Shown here: in pieces, positions 23,791-32,046 of the stretch
Layout of the letters: every line of letters starts with the position of its first letter
Position numbering within the stretch: position 1 is the first letter of the stretch
From: Methylobacterium sp. J-070
Lineage (GTDB): Bacteria > Pseudomonadota > Alphaproteobacteria > Rhizobiales > Beijerinckiaceae
Assembly (NCBI RefSeq): GCF_022829385.1
Contig: NZ_JAKSXX010000061.1
Coordinates: 1-55,521, forward strand
Direction: 5' to 3'
Length of the DNA stretch: 55,521 bases
Made by a program: the position numbers and the translations under genes
The notes under the pieces: model-generated
What the model saw: the letters and a program-made list of their open reading frames with translations, nothing else
What the model was told of the DNA's origin: nothing
The model's database searches: none

Positions 23791-24144
23791 AGGGAGGGGA
23801 TCAAATTTTCGCCGGCTCGCGGGTGCTCGCGCCGCCACCGCCGAGGGCGCGACGCGTGGCTCCCGATGGCGTCGGGATATGGCCCTTGGGATCCGGCATC
23901 GCGCGACGACCGAGCCTGCCCGCAGATCTCAAGGCCGGATACGCCCAACCCCCTTGGGTGCCGAGGCGTGGCTCTCCGACTGTCCGGTCCGGGCGGCGGC
24001 CGCAGCGCGGCACCCCCGGTGACGGCTCGCGCCCCCGAGCCGTCGAGGACGTCTGCGTGCCGGCCGTCCGGGCGCCCTGGAACGACCGAATCCGGCTGTC
24101 GGCGTCCGATCTCGAGCCGTCCGACCCCGTCGGAGCGTCCGCCG
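23791..24144. other. Intergenic region between TetR and TonB receptor genes
   Basis: No gene is supported in these 354 bases. Both flanking genes are on the minus strand, so this is the downstream side of the receptor gene and the upstream side of TetR. No clear terminator hairpin with a U-tract was found. Confidence 0.4.
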
Positions 24145-26310
24145 TCAGAACCGGGCGATGATCTGCGCCCGGATCGTGCGCGGTGCGCCCGTGGTGATGT
24201 TGTTGTTGTTGTCGGCCGTGGCGATGTAGCGCCGGTCGAACAGGTTTTCGATATTGACCTGCGCGCGGACAGATTCGCTTATCTGATAGAAGAAACCCAG
24301 GTCGATCCGGGTGTATCCCGGCAGACGGACCGTATCGTCCGAGGCGGCGAAGGTGTGGGCGTAGTTCAGGATGCCGATACCGACGGCGAATTCGCGCGTG
24401 ACATCGAACTTGTTCCAGAGCGTGAAGGCGTTGAACGGCACCAGCCCGACCGTGTTGCCGGCCACGATCGTGGCCGAGGTGGCGCTGGCGATGCGCGCGT
24501 CGGTGAAGGCGTAGCCGCCCGCGATCTGCCACCAATCGGTGACGTACCCGTTGGCCCCGATCTCGAAGCCCTGCGTGTTGGTCTTCCCCGACAGGATGAA
24601 GAAGCCGGGGTTGTTGGGATCGGCCAGACGCTGGTTGTACCGGTCCAGGTTGTAGGCCGCGGCCGTGACCTGGAAGCGCGGGTTGACGTCGTACTTGATG
24701 CCGACCTCGGTGTTCTCGAACTGCTCCGGCTTGGCGATGACCAAGCCCGGCGTGAAGTTGCCGATCTGGTCGCCCGAGGAGGGCAGGTAGGACACGCTGT
24801 AGCTCGCGTAGAGGGCGAGGTTCGGCAGCGGCTTCACCACAAGGCCGGCCCGCGGCGAGATCGGATCGTCCACGCGGGTGTTGGTCAGCAGCGTGCGCCG
24901 ATCCGTGGAGGCGAAATCGAAGTGATCGTAGCGCAGGCCGCCGACGAGCTGCAGCCAGTCGGTGATGTCGACCTGGTCCTGGGCGTAGACCGCCGCGAGG
25001 CCGAGGCTGTAGCGCGCGTTCGAGTCCGTCGTGCCGTTGTTGCGCAGGAACGTCGGCGCGAAGGTCAGCGGGTTGAGCGGGTTGACCACGACGCTGCTCG
25101 CGAGGCTGTTGCCGAAGAACAGGGACTGCCGGTAGGCCAGCCCCTCCTGATAGCCGAGCTCGAAGCCGCCGAGGAGCGTGTGCTTGATGGCGCCTGTCAG
25201 GAACGTGTAGGTGAAGTCGTTCTGGCTGAAATAGTTCGTCCGCGGCGTGTCGTTGCGGTATCCGGTGATCGTCACGGCGGTCCCGGCCGCGTTCACGGCG
25301 CTGCCCGGAAGGGTGTTGACGTAGTAGCGGTCGTAATCCGCGAACCGCAGCTGGCTGTGCATCGCGACGCCCGAGTCGAACTGGTGGTCGAGCTGCGCGG
25401 TGGCGATGTTGGCATCGACCTTGGTGAAATTCACGTTCGGATTGCCGAAGAAGGTCCGGATGTTGTCACGATACCGGTACGGGCGACCGAATTGTGAGGG
25501 TATGCCCCGGTCGGGAAAGCGGTCGTCGTGAAAATACTCGTATGACAGCTTCAGGGTCGTCTGCGGGCCGATCAGGATGGTGGCGGTCGGGTTGACCCCG
25601 TAGCGGGTCAGGTCGCCGAATTGCCGGTAGGTGCCGGAATCCTCGAAGACGCCGTTGAGGCGGAAGAACACGCTGTCGCTGATCCGGTCGCCGACGTCGA
25701 CGGCCACGCGCTTGTCGCCGAACTGGCCGCCGCCGGCCACGATCTCCCGCACCCGGTAGCCGTCTGCCTCCTTGAGGACGCGGTTGATGACGCCGCCGCC
25801 GCCGCCGCGGCCGAAGATGAGCGAATCCGGTCCCTTCAGAACCTCGATGCGTTGGATGTTGTACAGATCGCGGAAGTACTGGACGTCATCGCGGATGCCG
25901 TTGACGTAGAAATCCGCGCTGGTGTTCTGGCCGCGGATGAGCACCTGATCGCGGTTGCTCTCGCCCTGTGCGGGGATCAGGCCCGGCACGAAGCGCAGCT
26001 GCTCCGTCAGATTCTGGTAGTTCTGATCCAGAAACTGCTCCCGCGGGACGACGGTGATGGATTGCGGGATGTCGAGCACCGGCGTGTTCGTCTTGGTCGC
26101 GCTGCGCGTCTGCTTGGTCAGATACCCGACCGTGACGCCCCCCTGCGGCTCCGGGCGCTGACCCGCGCTCTCGACGGTGAGCTGGTCCAGCGTCACGGCC
26201 TCGGCGATGTCGGCCGTGGCGGCGGCGACCTGTGCCTGTGCGGTCGTGGTCGAGACCGTGCCGGTCAGCAGAAGCCCGAAGAGCTGGGGCTTGAAGGTCC
26301 TGCGCATCAT
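24145..26310 (-). CDS. TonB-dependent siderophore receptor
   Basis: 721 residues with a signal peptide ending near STTTAQAQ. The plug domain has DIPQSITVVPREQFLDQNYQNLTEQLRFVPGL, RGQNTSADFYVNGIRDDVQYFRDLYNIQRIEVLKGPDSLIFGRG, all standard for TIGR01783-type siderophore receptors (Fiu-like catecholate group). The 22-strand barrel ends with the terminal Phe that is needed for outer-membrane insertion. It is probably iron-controlled. An inverted repeat at 26436-26454 lies upstream. No TonB/ExbBD or siderophore genes are nearby, so the ligand may be a xenosiderophore. Confidence 0.93.
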   Translation of the reverse strand: MMRRTFKPQLFGLLLTGTVSTTTAQAQVAAATADIAEAVTLDQLTVESAGQRPEPQGGVTVGYLTKQTRSATKTNTPVLDIPQSITVVPREQFLDQNYQNLTEQLRFVPGLIPAQGESNRDQVLIRGQNTSADFYVNGIRDDVQYFRDLYNIQRIEVLKGPDSLIFGRGGGGGVINRVLKEADGYRVREIVAGGGQFGDKRVAVDVGDRISDSVFFRLNGVFEDSGTYRQFGDLTRYGVNPTATILIGPQTTLKLSYEYFHDDRFPDRGIPSQFGRPYRYRDNIRTFFGNPNVNFTKVDANIATAQLDHQFDSGVAMHSQLRFADYDRYYVNTLPGSAVNAAGTAVTITGYRNDTPRTNYFSQNDFTYTFLTGAIKHTLLGGFELGYQEGLAYRQSLFFGNSLASSVVVNPLNPLTFAPTFLRNNGTTDSNARYSLGLAAVYAQDQVDITDWLQLVGGLRYDHFDFASTDRRTLLTNTRVDDPISPRAGLVVKPLPNLALYASYSVSYLPSSGDQIGNFTPGLVIAKPEQFENTEVGIKYDVNPRFQVTAAAYNLDRYNQRLADPNNPGFFILSGKTNTQGFEIGANGYVTDWWQIAGGYAFTDARIASATSATIVAGNTVGLVPFNAFTLWNKFDVTREFAVGIGILNYAHTFAASDDTVRLPGYTRIDLGFFYQISESVRAQVNIENLFDRRYIATADNNNNITTGAPRTIRAQIIARF

Positions 26311-26435
26311 TTACTCCGCGGCCTCGCACGGAAGCCGATCTGTACCGGAATTCCATCGAATTCGGATACCGAGCTACTGGAGAGACACGCGTTCTATCAA
26401 GGATTGATCCCGGATTGTTCGACGGCCATTTCGAT

Positions 26436-26454
26436 AATCGTTCTTAAAACGATT
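26436..26454. promoter_or_regulatory. 19-bp inverted repeat upstream of the TonB receptor
   Basis: AATCGTT-CTTAA-AACGATT is a perfect 7-bp inverted repeat with a 5-base spacer, in an A/T-rich patch 126 bases upstream of the receptor start. It could be an operator for an iron regulator (Fur/RirA/Irr type), but it does not match the standard Irr or Fur box letter by letter. Confidence 0.45.
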
Positions 26455-26748
26455 CCAGAACTTGGCGTATGTCTTTGCTGCGCGCCGTTCTCCTCGGATG
26501 ACCTCGAACTGGGATATTTACAATCTGGAAATATCTTGTCCGCGATGTTGCAAACGAGCAACATGCTGGGGCCCGCGCGGAGGACCAGGGGCGGCGGGTT
26601 CCTTTGCGTGCCCGGCGCAATCCCAAAACCGGGCGCGGGATGCACCGGATGCGCCCCGAATCCCAGCGCCGCGCGTTCTGGCAAACGTCGGCCCGCTTCC
26701 CAGCCGAGACCGACTCGGCTGCCCCAACCGCATATCGGAGGAGACGCC

Positions 26749-26814
26749 ATGACGACGGACAATGCGAACCGCATCCGTATTGATCAAACAGATGAGACTG
26801 ATAGGCTATACTGA
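26749..26814 (+). CDS. Candidate 21-residue peptide with a strong ribosome site
   Basis: The frame begins ATGACGACGGACAATGCGAA and follows a near-ideal CGGAGGAG seven bases upstream. It encodes MTTDNANRIR plus eleven further, mostly polar, residues and stops at 26812-26814. It may be a leader peptide or the surviving start of a lost gene: nothing coherent follows. The surrounding 26455-26983 stretch holds no other supported gene. Confidence 0.3.
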   Translation: MTTDNANRIRIDQTDETDRLY

Positions 26815-26983
26815 TGACGTAAATGCCGGGCGATCAGTCTGTCACGCCGATTTCCCGAGGCCATCCGATCGGAAGCCGCTTGAGGCCGTGGGCGGGAGAT
26901 CGGCGACAGGTCCGGTTATCCGGGTTCGAAATCCGTGGCGCGGGTGTACTTCCGGTGCCGGTGCGGCCGGTCCCGATGGCGGC

Positions 26984-27937
26984 TCAAGCGGTCCGGGGAC
27001 CCTCGAGGTGACGCGCGTTCCGCTTGATTACCTGGGGCGGCTGACCGAAGGCCCGCAGGAAGGCTCTCCGCATCCGCTCCCGGTCGGCGAAGCCCGTCTC
27101 CTGGGCGACCGTGTCCAGCGAATGCCGACCGTCCTCCAGCATCGTCCGGGCGGCGTCCAGGCGGAGGTTCTCCACCGCCTTCGCGGGTGACTGGCCGGTC
27201 TCCTCCCGGAACACGCGGCTGAACTGGCGCGGGCTCAGGTGGGCAGCCTCGGCCAGTTCCTCGACCGACAGTTCGCTCCGCAGGTTGCTCCTGGCATGGG
27301 CCAGCACCTTCTGGACCCGGTCGGATCGCGGCTGAAGCTCCAGCAGGGCGGAGAACTGCGATTGGCCACCCGTCCTGCGGTGATAGACAACGAGCTTGCG
27401 GGCAATGCCCTTCGCCATCTCAGGCCCGAGGTCGTCCTCGACCAACGCCAGCGTGAGGTCGATCCCCGCGGTCATGCCGGCCGACGTCCACACGTTGCCG
27501 TCCGCGACGAAGATGCGGTCGTCATCGACCTTGATGGACGGGTGGAGCCGCTGCAGGTCGCGGGCGTGGGCCCAGTGGGTCGCCGCCCGCCGGCCGTCGA
27601 GCAGGCCCGCCTCGGCCAGGAGAAATGCCCCGGTGCAGGTCGCGGCGACCCGGCGCGCGGTGGCGGCCGCCTCGCGCAACCGCTCGATCAGGCCGGGAGC
27701 CGACGGGGCGACCGTGATCGACCCCACGACGATGACCGTGTCGAAGCGTCGGTCTGCGAAGGGCTCGGTCTCCATGACGACCCCGATGGAGGTCCTAATC
27801 GGCCCGCCCCCTTCGGACAGGAACGACACGTCGTAGAAGGCGTGGCCGACCTCCAGGTTGGCGAACTCGAATGCCGTCAGGGGCGCGAGGTTCATGACCT
27901 GGAACCCGGGGAACAGGACGACCCCAATGGAAGGCAC
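26984..27937 (-). CDS. GlxA-type regulator (DJ-1/PfpI domain plus AraC HTH)
   Basis: 317 residues from a GTG chosen because the conserved domain starts at once (PSIGVVLFPGFQVMNLAPLTAFEFAN); the frame is open further upstream. Residues 1-190 are a DJ-1/PfpI-like domain with the usual ATCTGAFLLAEAGLLDGRRAATHW elbow. Residues 215-310 are an AraC-type double HTH (ELSVEELAEAAHLSPRQFSRVFREETGQSPAKAVENLRLDAAR, SLDTVAQETGFADRERMRRAF). GlxA-like proteins control stress, quaternary-amine or metabolite genes. It is divergent from the alpha/beta hydrolase and DUF302 genes. Confidence 0.88.
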   Translation of the reverse strand: MPSIGVVLFPGFQVMNLAPLTAFEFANLEVGHAFYDVSFLSEGGGPIRTSIGVVMETEPFADRRFDTVIVVGSITVAPSAPGLIERLREAAATARRVAATCTGAFLLAEAGLLDGRRAATHWAHARDLQRLHPSIKVDDDRIFVADGNVWTSAGMTAGIDLTLALVEDDLGPEMAKGIARKLVVYHRRTGGQSQFSALLELQPRSDRVQKVLAHARSNLRSELSVEELAEAAHLSPRQFSRVFREETGQSPAKAVENLRLDAARTMLEDGRHSLDTVAQETGFADRERMRRAFLRAFGQPPQVIKRNARHLEGPRTA

Positions 27938-28070
27938 GGCGGAGCCCCGCGTCGAATGTCCGGAAAAGGTGGATCTTCGACATATGGGATATGAGGGCGG
28001 GCGTCTAGGTTGCATCGCTACGGGCGTGGGCACCCCCCGCGCAGGCCCGTCGCCCAGGAACCCGACCGCC

Positions 28071-28988
28071 ATGACCGCGCAATTCACCATCCCCACCGTC
28101 GGCGAGGAAGCCGGGGCCTACACGCGCCGTTGGCTCCCCTCCGGCGAGATCGCCACCGTGACCCTGCGGGACGGGACCCGCATCCGGTACGTCCGGGGGG
28201 GCCGTGGACCGGACCTCGTGCTGACCCACACCGTGCGCACGCAGCTCGACCTGTTCCAGCGCGTGATCCCGCTGCTGGCACCGCACTTCACGGTCTACGC
28301 CCTCGACCTGCCGGGCTTCGGTTGGTCGGACCTGAAGCCGGACCTCCCGAAGGACGAGCCCACCCTCCGGGCGGCCCTGAGGGAGTTCATCGCCATCCTC
28401 GGCATCGAGCGCCCGATCCTCGCGGGCGAGTCCATCGGGGCGACGCTGTCGCTCTCGCTGGCCGCGGAGCTCGGTGACAGGGTCGAGCGGGTCTTCGCCT
28501 TCAACACCTACGATTACCTCCCGGGGTTGGAGCGGTCGAACCTCCTGGCCTCCGTCATCATCAAGAGCGTGCGGGCGCCGGTCGTCGGCCCGGTCTTCGC
28601 GGCGCTGGAGAACCGGGCCATCACCGGCGGCATCATGAGCGGGGGCTTCCACGATCCGCGCAGCCTGCCCTCCGACCTGCTCGACGAGTACGCCCGGGTC
28701 GGCGGCCGGGCCGGCTACAGCAAGGCGGCGAGGAGCCTGCTCAAGGCGCTCCCGAGCTTCGTCGCTGCCCGGACCCGCTATAGGTCGATCACCGCGCCGG
28801 TCACGCTCGTCTGGGGCGACAAGGATTGGGCAAACCCGCGGGACCGCGCCGGCGTCGAGACTGCCGTCCCCGCGCCGGAGGTCATCACCCTCGAACGGAC
28901 GGGACACTTCAGCGCCCTGGAGCGCCCTCAGGCCTGGGCCGACATCATCCTCGCGGCGACGGCGACGAAGGCCTCGGCGATCCGCTGA
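28071..28988 (+). CDS. Alpha/beta hydrolase
   Basis: 305 residues. HG-type oxyanion region is replaced by LVLTHTVRTQLDLFQRVIPLL, followed by DLPGFGWSD, the nucleophile elbow AGESIGATLSLSLA (Ser), VWGDKDWANP with the acid and a C-terminal GHFSALERP with the catalytic His. The triad is therefore complete. The normal HG dipeptide before the first loop is HT, which may shift specificity. The ATG at 28071 follows AGGAA. It is divergent from the GlxA-type regulator and 116 bases ahead of the DUF302 gene. Confidence 0.88.
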   Translation: MTAQFTIPTVGEEAGAYTRRWLPSGEIATVTLRDGTRIRYVRGGRGPDLVLTHTVRTQLDLFQRVIPLLAPHFTVYALDLPGFGWSDLKPDLPKDEPTLRAALREFIAILGIERPILAGESIGATLSLSLAAELGDRVERVFAFNTYDYLPGLERSNLLASVIIKSVRAPVVGPVFAALENRAITGGIMSGGFHDPRSLPSDLLDEYARVGGRAGYSKAARSLLKALPSFVAARTRYRSITAPVTLVWGDKDWANPRDRAGVETAVPAPEVITLERTGHFSALERPQAWADIILAATATKASAIR

Positions 28989-29104
28989 CGACCCGCGGTC
29001 TTAACCCACCCTGAGCACGCGGCGACCGGCCGGGGCACGGCAACGACCAGGCGTCATGATCGGCGCCGCGGCTCATCGACCCGAAGAACCAAGGAATCGA
29101 CCCC

Positions 29105-29593
29105 ATGACCGATCAGGTTTCCTCGACCCAAATCACGGTCGAGCACGTGACGCTCCGCTCGACCAAGTCCTTCGAGGCGGTACGGTCTGGCCTGGAAGCT
29201 GCGGTGCCGCCCCTCGACCACGCCTATGCCGGGCTCCTGCTGGACGGACAGGTGGACGCGGCCCGCGACCTCCTCGAACGGCAGGCGCCGCTCTCGATCT
29301 TCGGTGCCCGGGACCATGGCGGCCTGCTCCGAACAGCCGGGCTGAGCCGCAAGGCCATCCAGTACGACATCGGCAACCCGCTCACGGCTGCGCGGATGAC
29401 CCGGCACGTCCTCTCGGCCGCTCTGTACGCGCCGATCCGGGTGGTCCTGCGCGAAGATGCCGAGGGTGGCGTCGCGTTCGAGTACGACCGCCCGGCCTCC
29501 ACCTTCGGGCAGTTCGGAAATCCCGAGGTCGACGCCGTCGCGGCCGACCTGGATGATCAGCTCCGGAGCGTACTCGCCAGGACGGCCGCGTGA
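29105..29593 (+). CDS. DUF302 domain protein
   Basis: 162 residues. The DUF302 core runs from about residue 60 to 155: LSIFGARDHGGLLRTAG, KAIQYDIGNPLTAARMTRHVLSAALYAPIRVVLRED and FEYDRPASTFGQFGNPEVDAVAADLD. DUF302 proteins bind an unknown ligand (often suggested as metal or small acid) and are frequent in stress loci. It is in line with the alpha/beta hydrolase gene and may share its transcript. The ATG has a weak GGAA upstream. Confidence 0.85.
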   Translation: MTDQVSSTQITVEHVTLRSTKSFEAVRSGLEAAVPPLDHAYAGLLLDGQVDAARDLLERQAPLSIFGARDHGGLLRTAGLSRKAIQYDIGNPLTAARMTRHVLSAALYAPIRVVLREDAEGGVAFEYDRPASTFGQFGNPEVDAVAADLDDQLRSVLARTAA

Positions 29594-29597
29594 TCTC

Positions 29598-29873
29598 CCG
29601 GCCCTCGCCGGCGTCGACCTGGACCGGGTCGTGGCCTTGGACGCGCTCCTGACGGAGAGCCGCATGACGCGCGCCGCCGCGAAGGTCGGCATCACGCAAT
29701 CCGCCTGGGCAGCCGCCTGGCTCGCCTCCGCGAGCGTCCGGGCGACCGACGCCTTGGACGCAGGCCGGACGGCCTGCCTCTGCCGCCGCGGGCTGTCGCC
29801 GGGATCGAGCCGGTCCGCGCCGCCTGCGCCGGTCCCGGCAGCGTCGCGGTGCGTCTCCTCCCCCGCCCGCTAA
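29598..29873 (+). pseudogene. N-terminal stub of a LysR-family regulator
   Basis: Right after the DUF302 stop, the plus strand encodes LAGVDLDRVVALDALLTESRMTRAAAKVGITQSAWAAAWLA, a clear LysR HTH start (family form LDLN-L-ALDALL-E-SVTRAA-RLG-TQPA-S-AL). The turn is damaged (SAWAAAW instead of PA-S-AL) and the frame ends after another 50 low-complexity residues, without an effector domain. There is no start codon in the expected place. It is a remnant, cut off at the deacetylase gene. Confidence 0.7.
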
Positions 29874-31828
29874 TGCAGCCGTAAGCCCCCAGTCTTCACC
29901 TTGTCGGGGATCACCTGTGCGGTCTCGTTCCGTTGCGGGATCCGGAAGCTGAGCGTCGCAGCCCCCGACACATTCGCGATCGTGATCGCGCCCGGGCGCT
30001 GCTTGAGCCCGAGGCTGGCGACCTGGGGATCATCGAGGGTCCACTGCGACGGGATCTCGATCGTGAGGTCGCGCAGGGCGCGTTTCGACGCGATGCGAAC
30101 CGTCACCTTGTCCCCGTCGCGGGACGCATCGAGGTCGACGCCGTCCCTGGCAGCCCACCAGGAGCCGAACTCTTCCACGCTCCCGAACCAAGCCGAGCCC
30201 TGGAGCGCCTTCGTGAAGCCCCGGACGAATTCGAGCTTGTGCCCGAGGATGTTGGGGTGGACGAGGATCGGATAGATCCCGCCGTCGCGGGCGATCTTGC
30301 GCGCCACGTCCAGGGATTGCTGGAGGCGCAGGCCCATCAGGGGCGCGCGTTCGTCCTCCACCGTGAGCGGGAACTCGAAGATCTCGGTCTCGGCCTCGGC
30401 GCCGCGGCCGTAGGTCAGGCGCGCGGGCAGGTGCGAGAGCGCGTTGCCCGCCGTCACCGACGAGCTGTAGCGGAAGCCGGTGGCTTCGAGCGCCTGCGGC
30501 AGGGCCGGCGGGTTCGAGAGGTGCCCGGGGCGGAAGCTCGTCACCACCACCGGCGGCGCGAGGGCCTCGATCAGAAACTTGCTGACCCGCAGCTCGCCGA
30601 GGACGCTGCCGTCGCGCGCCTCGTCGCGGCTGACGACGATCGGTTGGTAGGTGGGATATCGCTCCGCACCGCTGCCGATCGTAAAGTCCTTGAAGACATT
30701 CGAGTGCGCGACGGTATGGCTGCCGAGCTCCATGCCGAGCGCGCGCAACCGCCTGAGATGAGCGGCCGACTCGTCGCTCAGGATGATCTCGTCGTTGTAG
30801 TCGCGCACGTATTTGGTCTGGATGAAAAAGGTGCCGCGCGCGCCGAAATCCCGCAGCAGTTCCGCGTAGGCCACGGCGTTGGGCAGGGACCGGGTGAAGT
30901 CGACGTCGAACGTCATCATCACGGCCAGGGACTTGCCATCCGGCACCCGTCCGAGGCTCACGGCCAGGGGCTCGCCCTCCCGCCAGACCTGCCGGAGGAA
31001 CCGGAGCACGAGGTCGTTCTGCGGGGTGTAGGCGTTGACGTAGTCCCGCTCGATGTCGCTGCCGCGGGCATTCTGGCCGATGAGCAGCAGGAAGCCCGGA
31101 TCGAAGCCGAGGGCGTAGGCGGTTCCGCCTCCGGGAAAGCGGCGCCGGGTGATCGCCGCCGAGCCATCGTCGAACGCGGCGACCGCCTCGGAGGCCTGGC
31201 TGTAGCCGTGCGTGCCCATTTGGGCCTCGGCGCTCCGCCCCGCGTCGCCGAAGCGGACGATCTTCTCCTCAGGTTCGTCGAACCCGAGCCAGGTCTGGGT
31301 GGCCGCCGGGAAGGTCATGGCAAACCGCTTGCGCGACGGGAGCACGTCGCCGAAGCCGAAGACGTCCTTGAGGCCCCCGCCCAGGACGTTGGACGCCACG
31401 AGCGTTCCCCCGCTCTTCGGATAAGCGGCCAGGGCCCGCAGGTCCTCGGGCTTCAGCACCAGACCTGAGACGAAGGGGTAGACCAGCACAACCTTGTGAC
31501 GCACGGCTTCCGAGACGTCGCGCGTCATCGTGAAAGGGACGCCGAGACTCTTCAGGCCATGGACCAGGCCGAGCCAGGCCGAGGCCTCGTCGGTCAGAAG
31601 AATGGCGAGGCGGGCGCTGTCGCCACCCTGGTAGGTCCGCCAATCGGCGGGGCTCGGCGGTTTCACCGTCGTGGTCGCGGACGGACCCGAAAGCCCGGAA
31701 AAGATGAAGATCCGCGATCGATAGTGCAGCACGCCCAGCACGATGGGGACGAGGAAGACGAGGACGAGGAGGCCCATCCCGAGCTTGCGCCCGAGGTTGC
31801 CCTGCTGATCCGAAGCTCGGTCGCCCAT
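29870..31828 (-). CDS. Membrane-anchored polysaccharide deacetylase with amidotransferase-like front domain
   Basis: 652 residues. A single N-terminal membrane helix (18-33) anchors a periplasmic protein. Residues 70-290 look like a class I amidotransferase-like sensor/carbohydrate fold (LAILLTDEASAWLGLVHGLKSLGVPFT, VVLVYPFVSG). Residues 300-560 are a NodB-type polysaccharide deacetylase with Asp308/Asp310 in MMTFDVDF, the metal-binding His371 and His375 in GSHTVAHSN, and FRPGH at 432-436. It should remove acetyl groups from an exported glycan. The last 100 residues form a beta-type domain. It is divergent from the four-gene polysaccharide set, 218 bases away, and is the likely PgaB-like deacetylase half. 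Confidence 0.85.
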   Translation of the reverse strand: MGDRASDQQGNLGRKLGMGLLVLVFLVPIVLGVLHYRSRIFIFSGLSGPSATTTVKPPSPADWRTYQGGDSARLAILLTDEASAWLGLVHGLKSLGVPFTMTRDVSEAVRHKVVLVYPFVSGLVLKPEDLRALAAYPKSGGTLVASNVLGGGLKDVFGFGDVLPSRKRFAMTFPAATQTWLGFDEPEEKIVRFGDAGRSAEAQMGTHGYSQASEAVAAFDDGSAAITRRRFPGGGTAYALGFDPGFLLLIGQNARGSDIERDYVNAYTPQNDLVLRFLRQVWREGEPLAVSLGRVPDGKSLAVMMTFDVDFTRSLPNAVAYAELLRDFGARGTFFIQTKYVRDYNDEIILSDESAAHLRRLRALGMELGSHTVAHSNVFKDFTIGSGAERYPTYQPIVVSRDEARDGSVLGELRVSKFLIEALAPPVVVTSFRPGHLSNPPALPQALEATGFRYSSSVTAGNALSHLPARLTYGRGAEAETEIFEFPLTVEDERAPLMGLRLQQSLDVARKIARDGGIYPILVHPNILGHKLEFVRGFTKALQGSAWFGSVEEFGSWWAARDGVDLDASRDGDKVTVRIASKRALRDLTIEIPSQWTLDDPQVASLGLKQRPGAITIANVSGAATLSFRIPQRNETAQVIPDKVKTGGLRLH

Positions 31829-32046
31829 GGCCTGCCATCATGTCCGTCGCGGCGAGGGTAGGCGCATCCGATCAATGCAGGGTTAAGCTTGGCCACCGAA
31901 CGGTGCGGTGCGTCCGGCATCCCCTGTGGCATTCCCGCCCATCGGGCGCCGCACAGGGCGGGTCGACGCCGGGCCCTTAAGCCGGCGCCAAGGTCCGCGC
32001 GTCCATCTTCGGCGAACCCGCGGGATCGGGTTGGGCTTCGGGGTGG

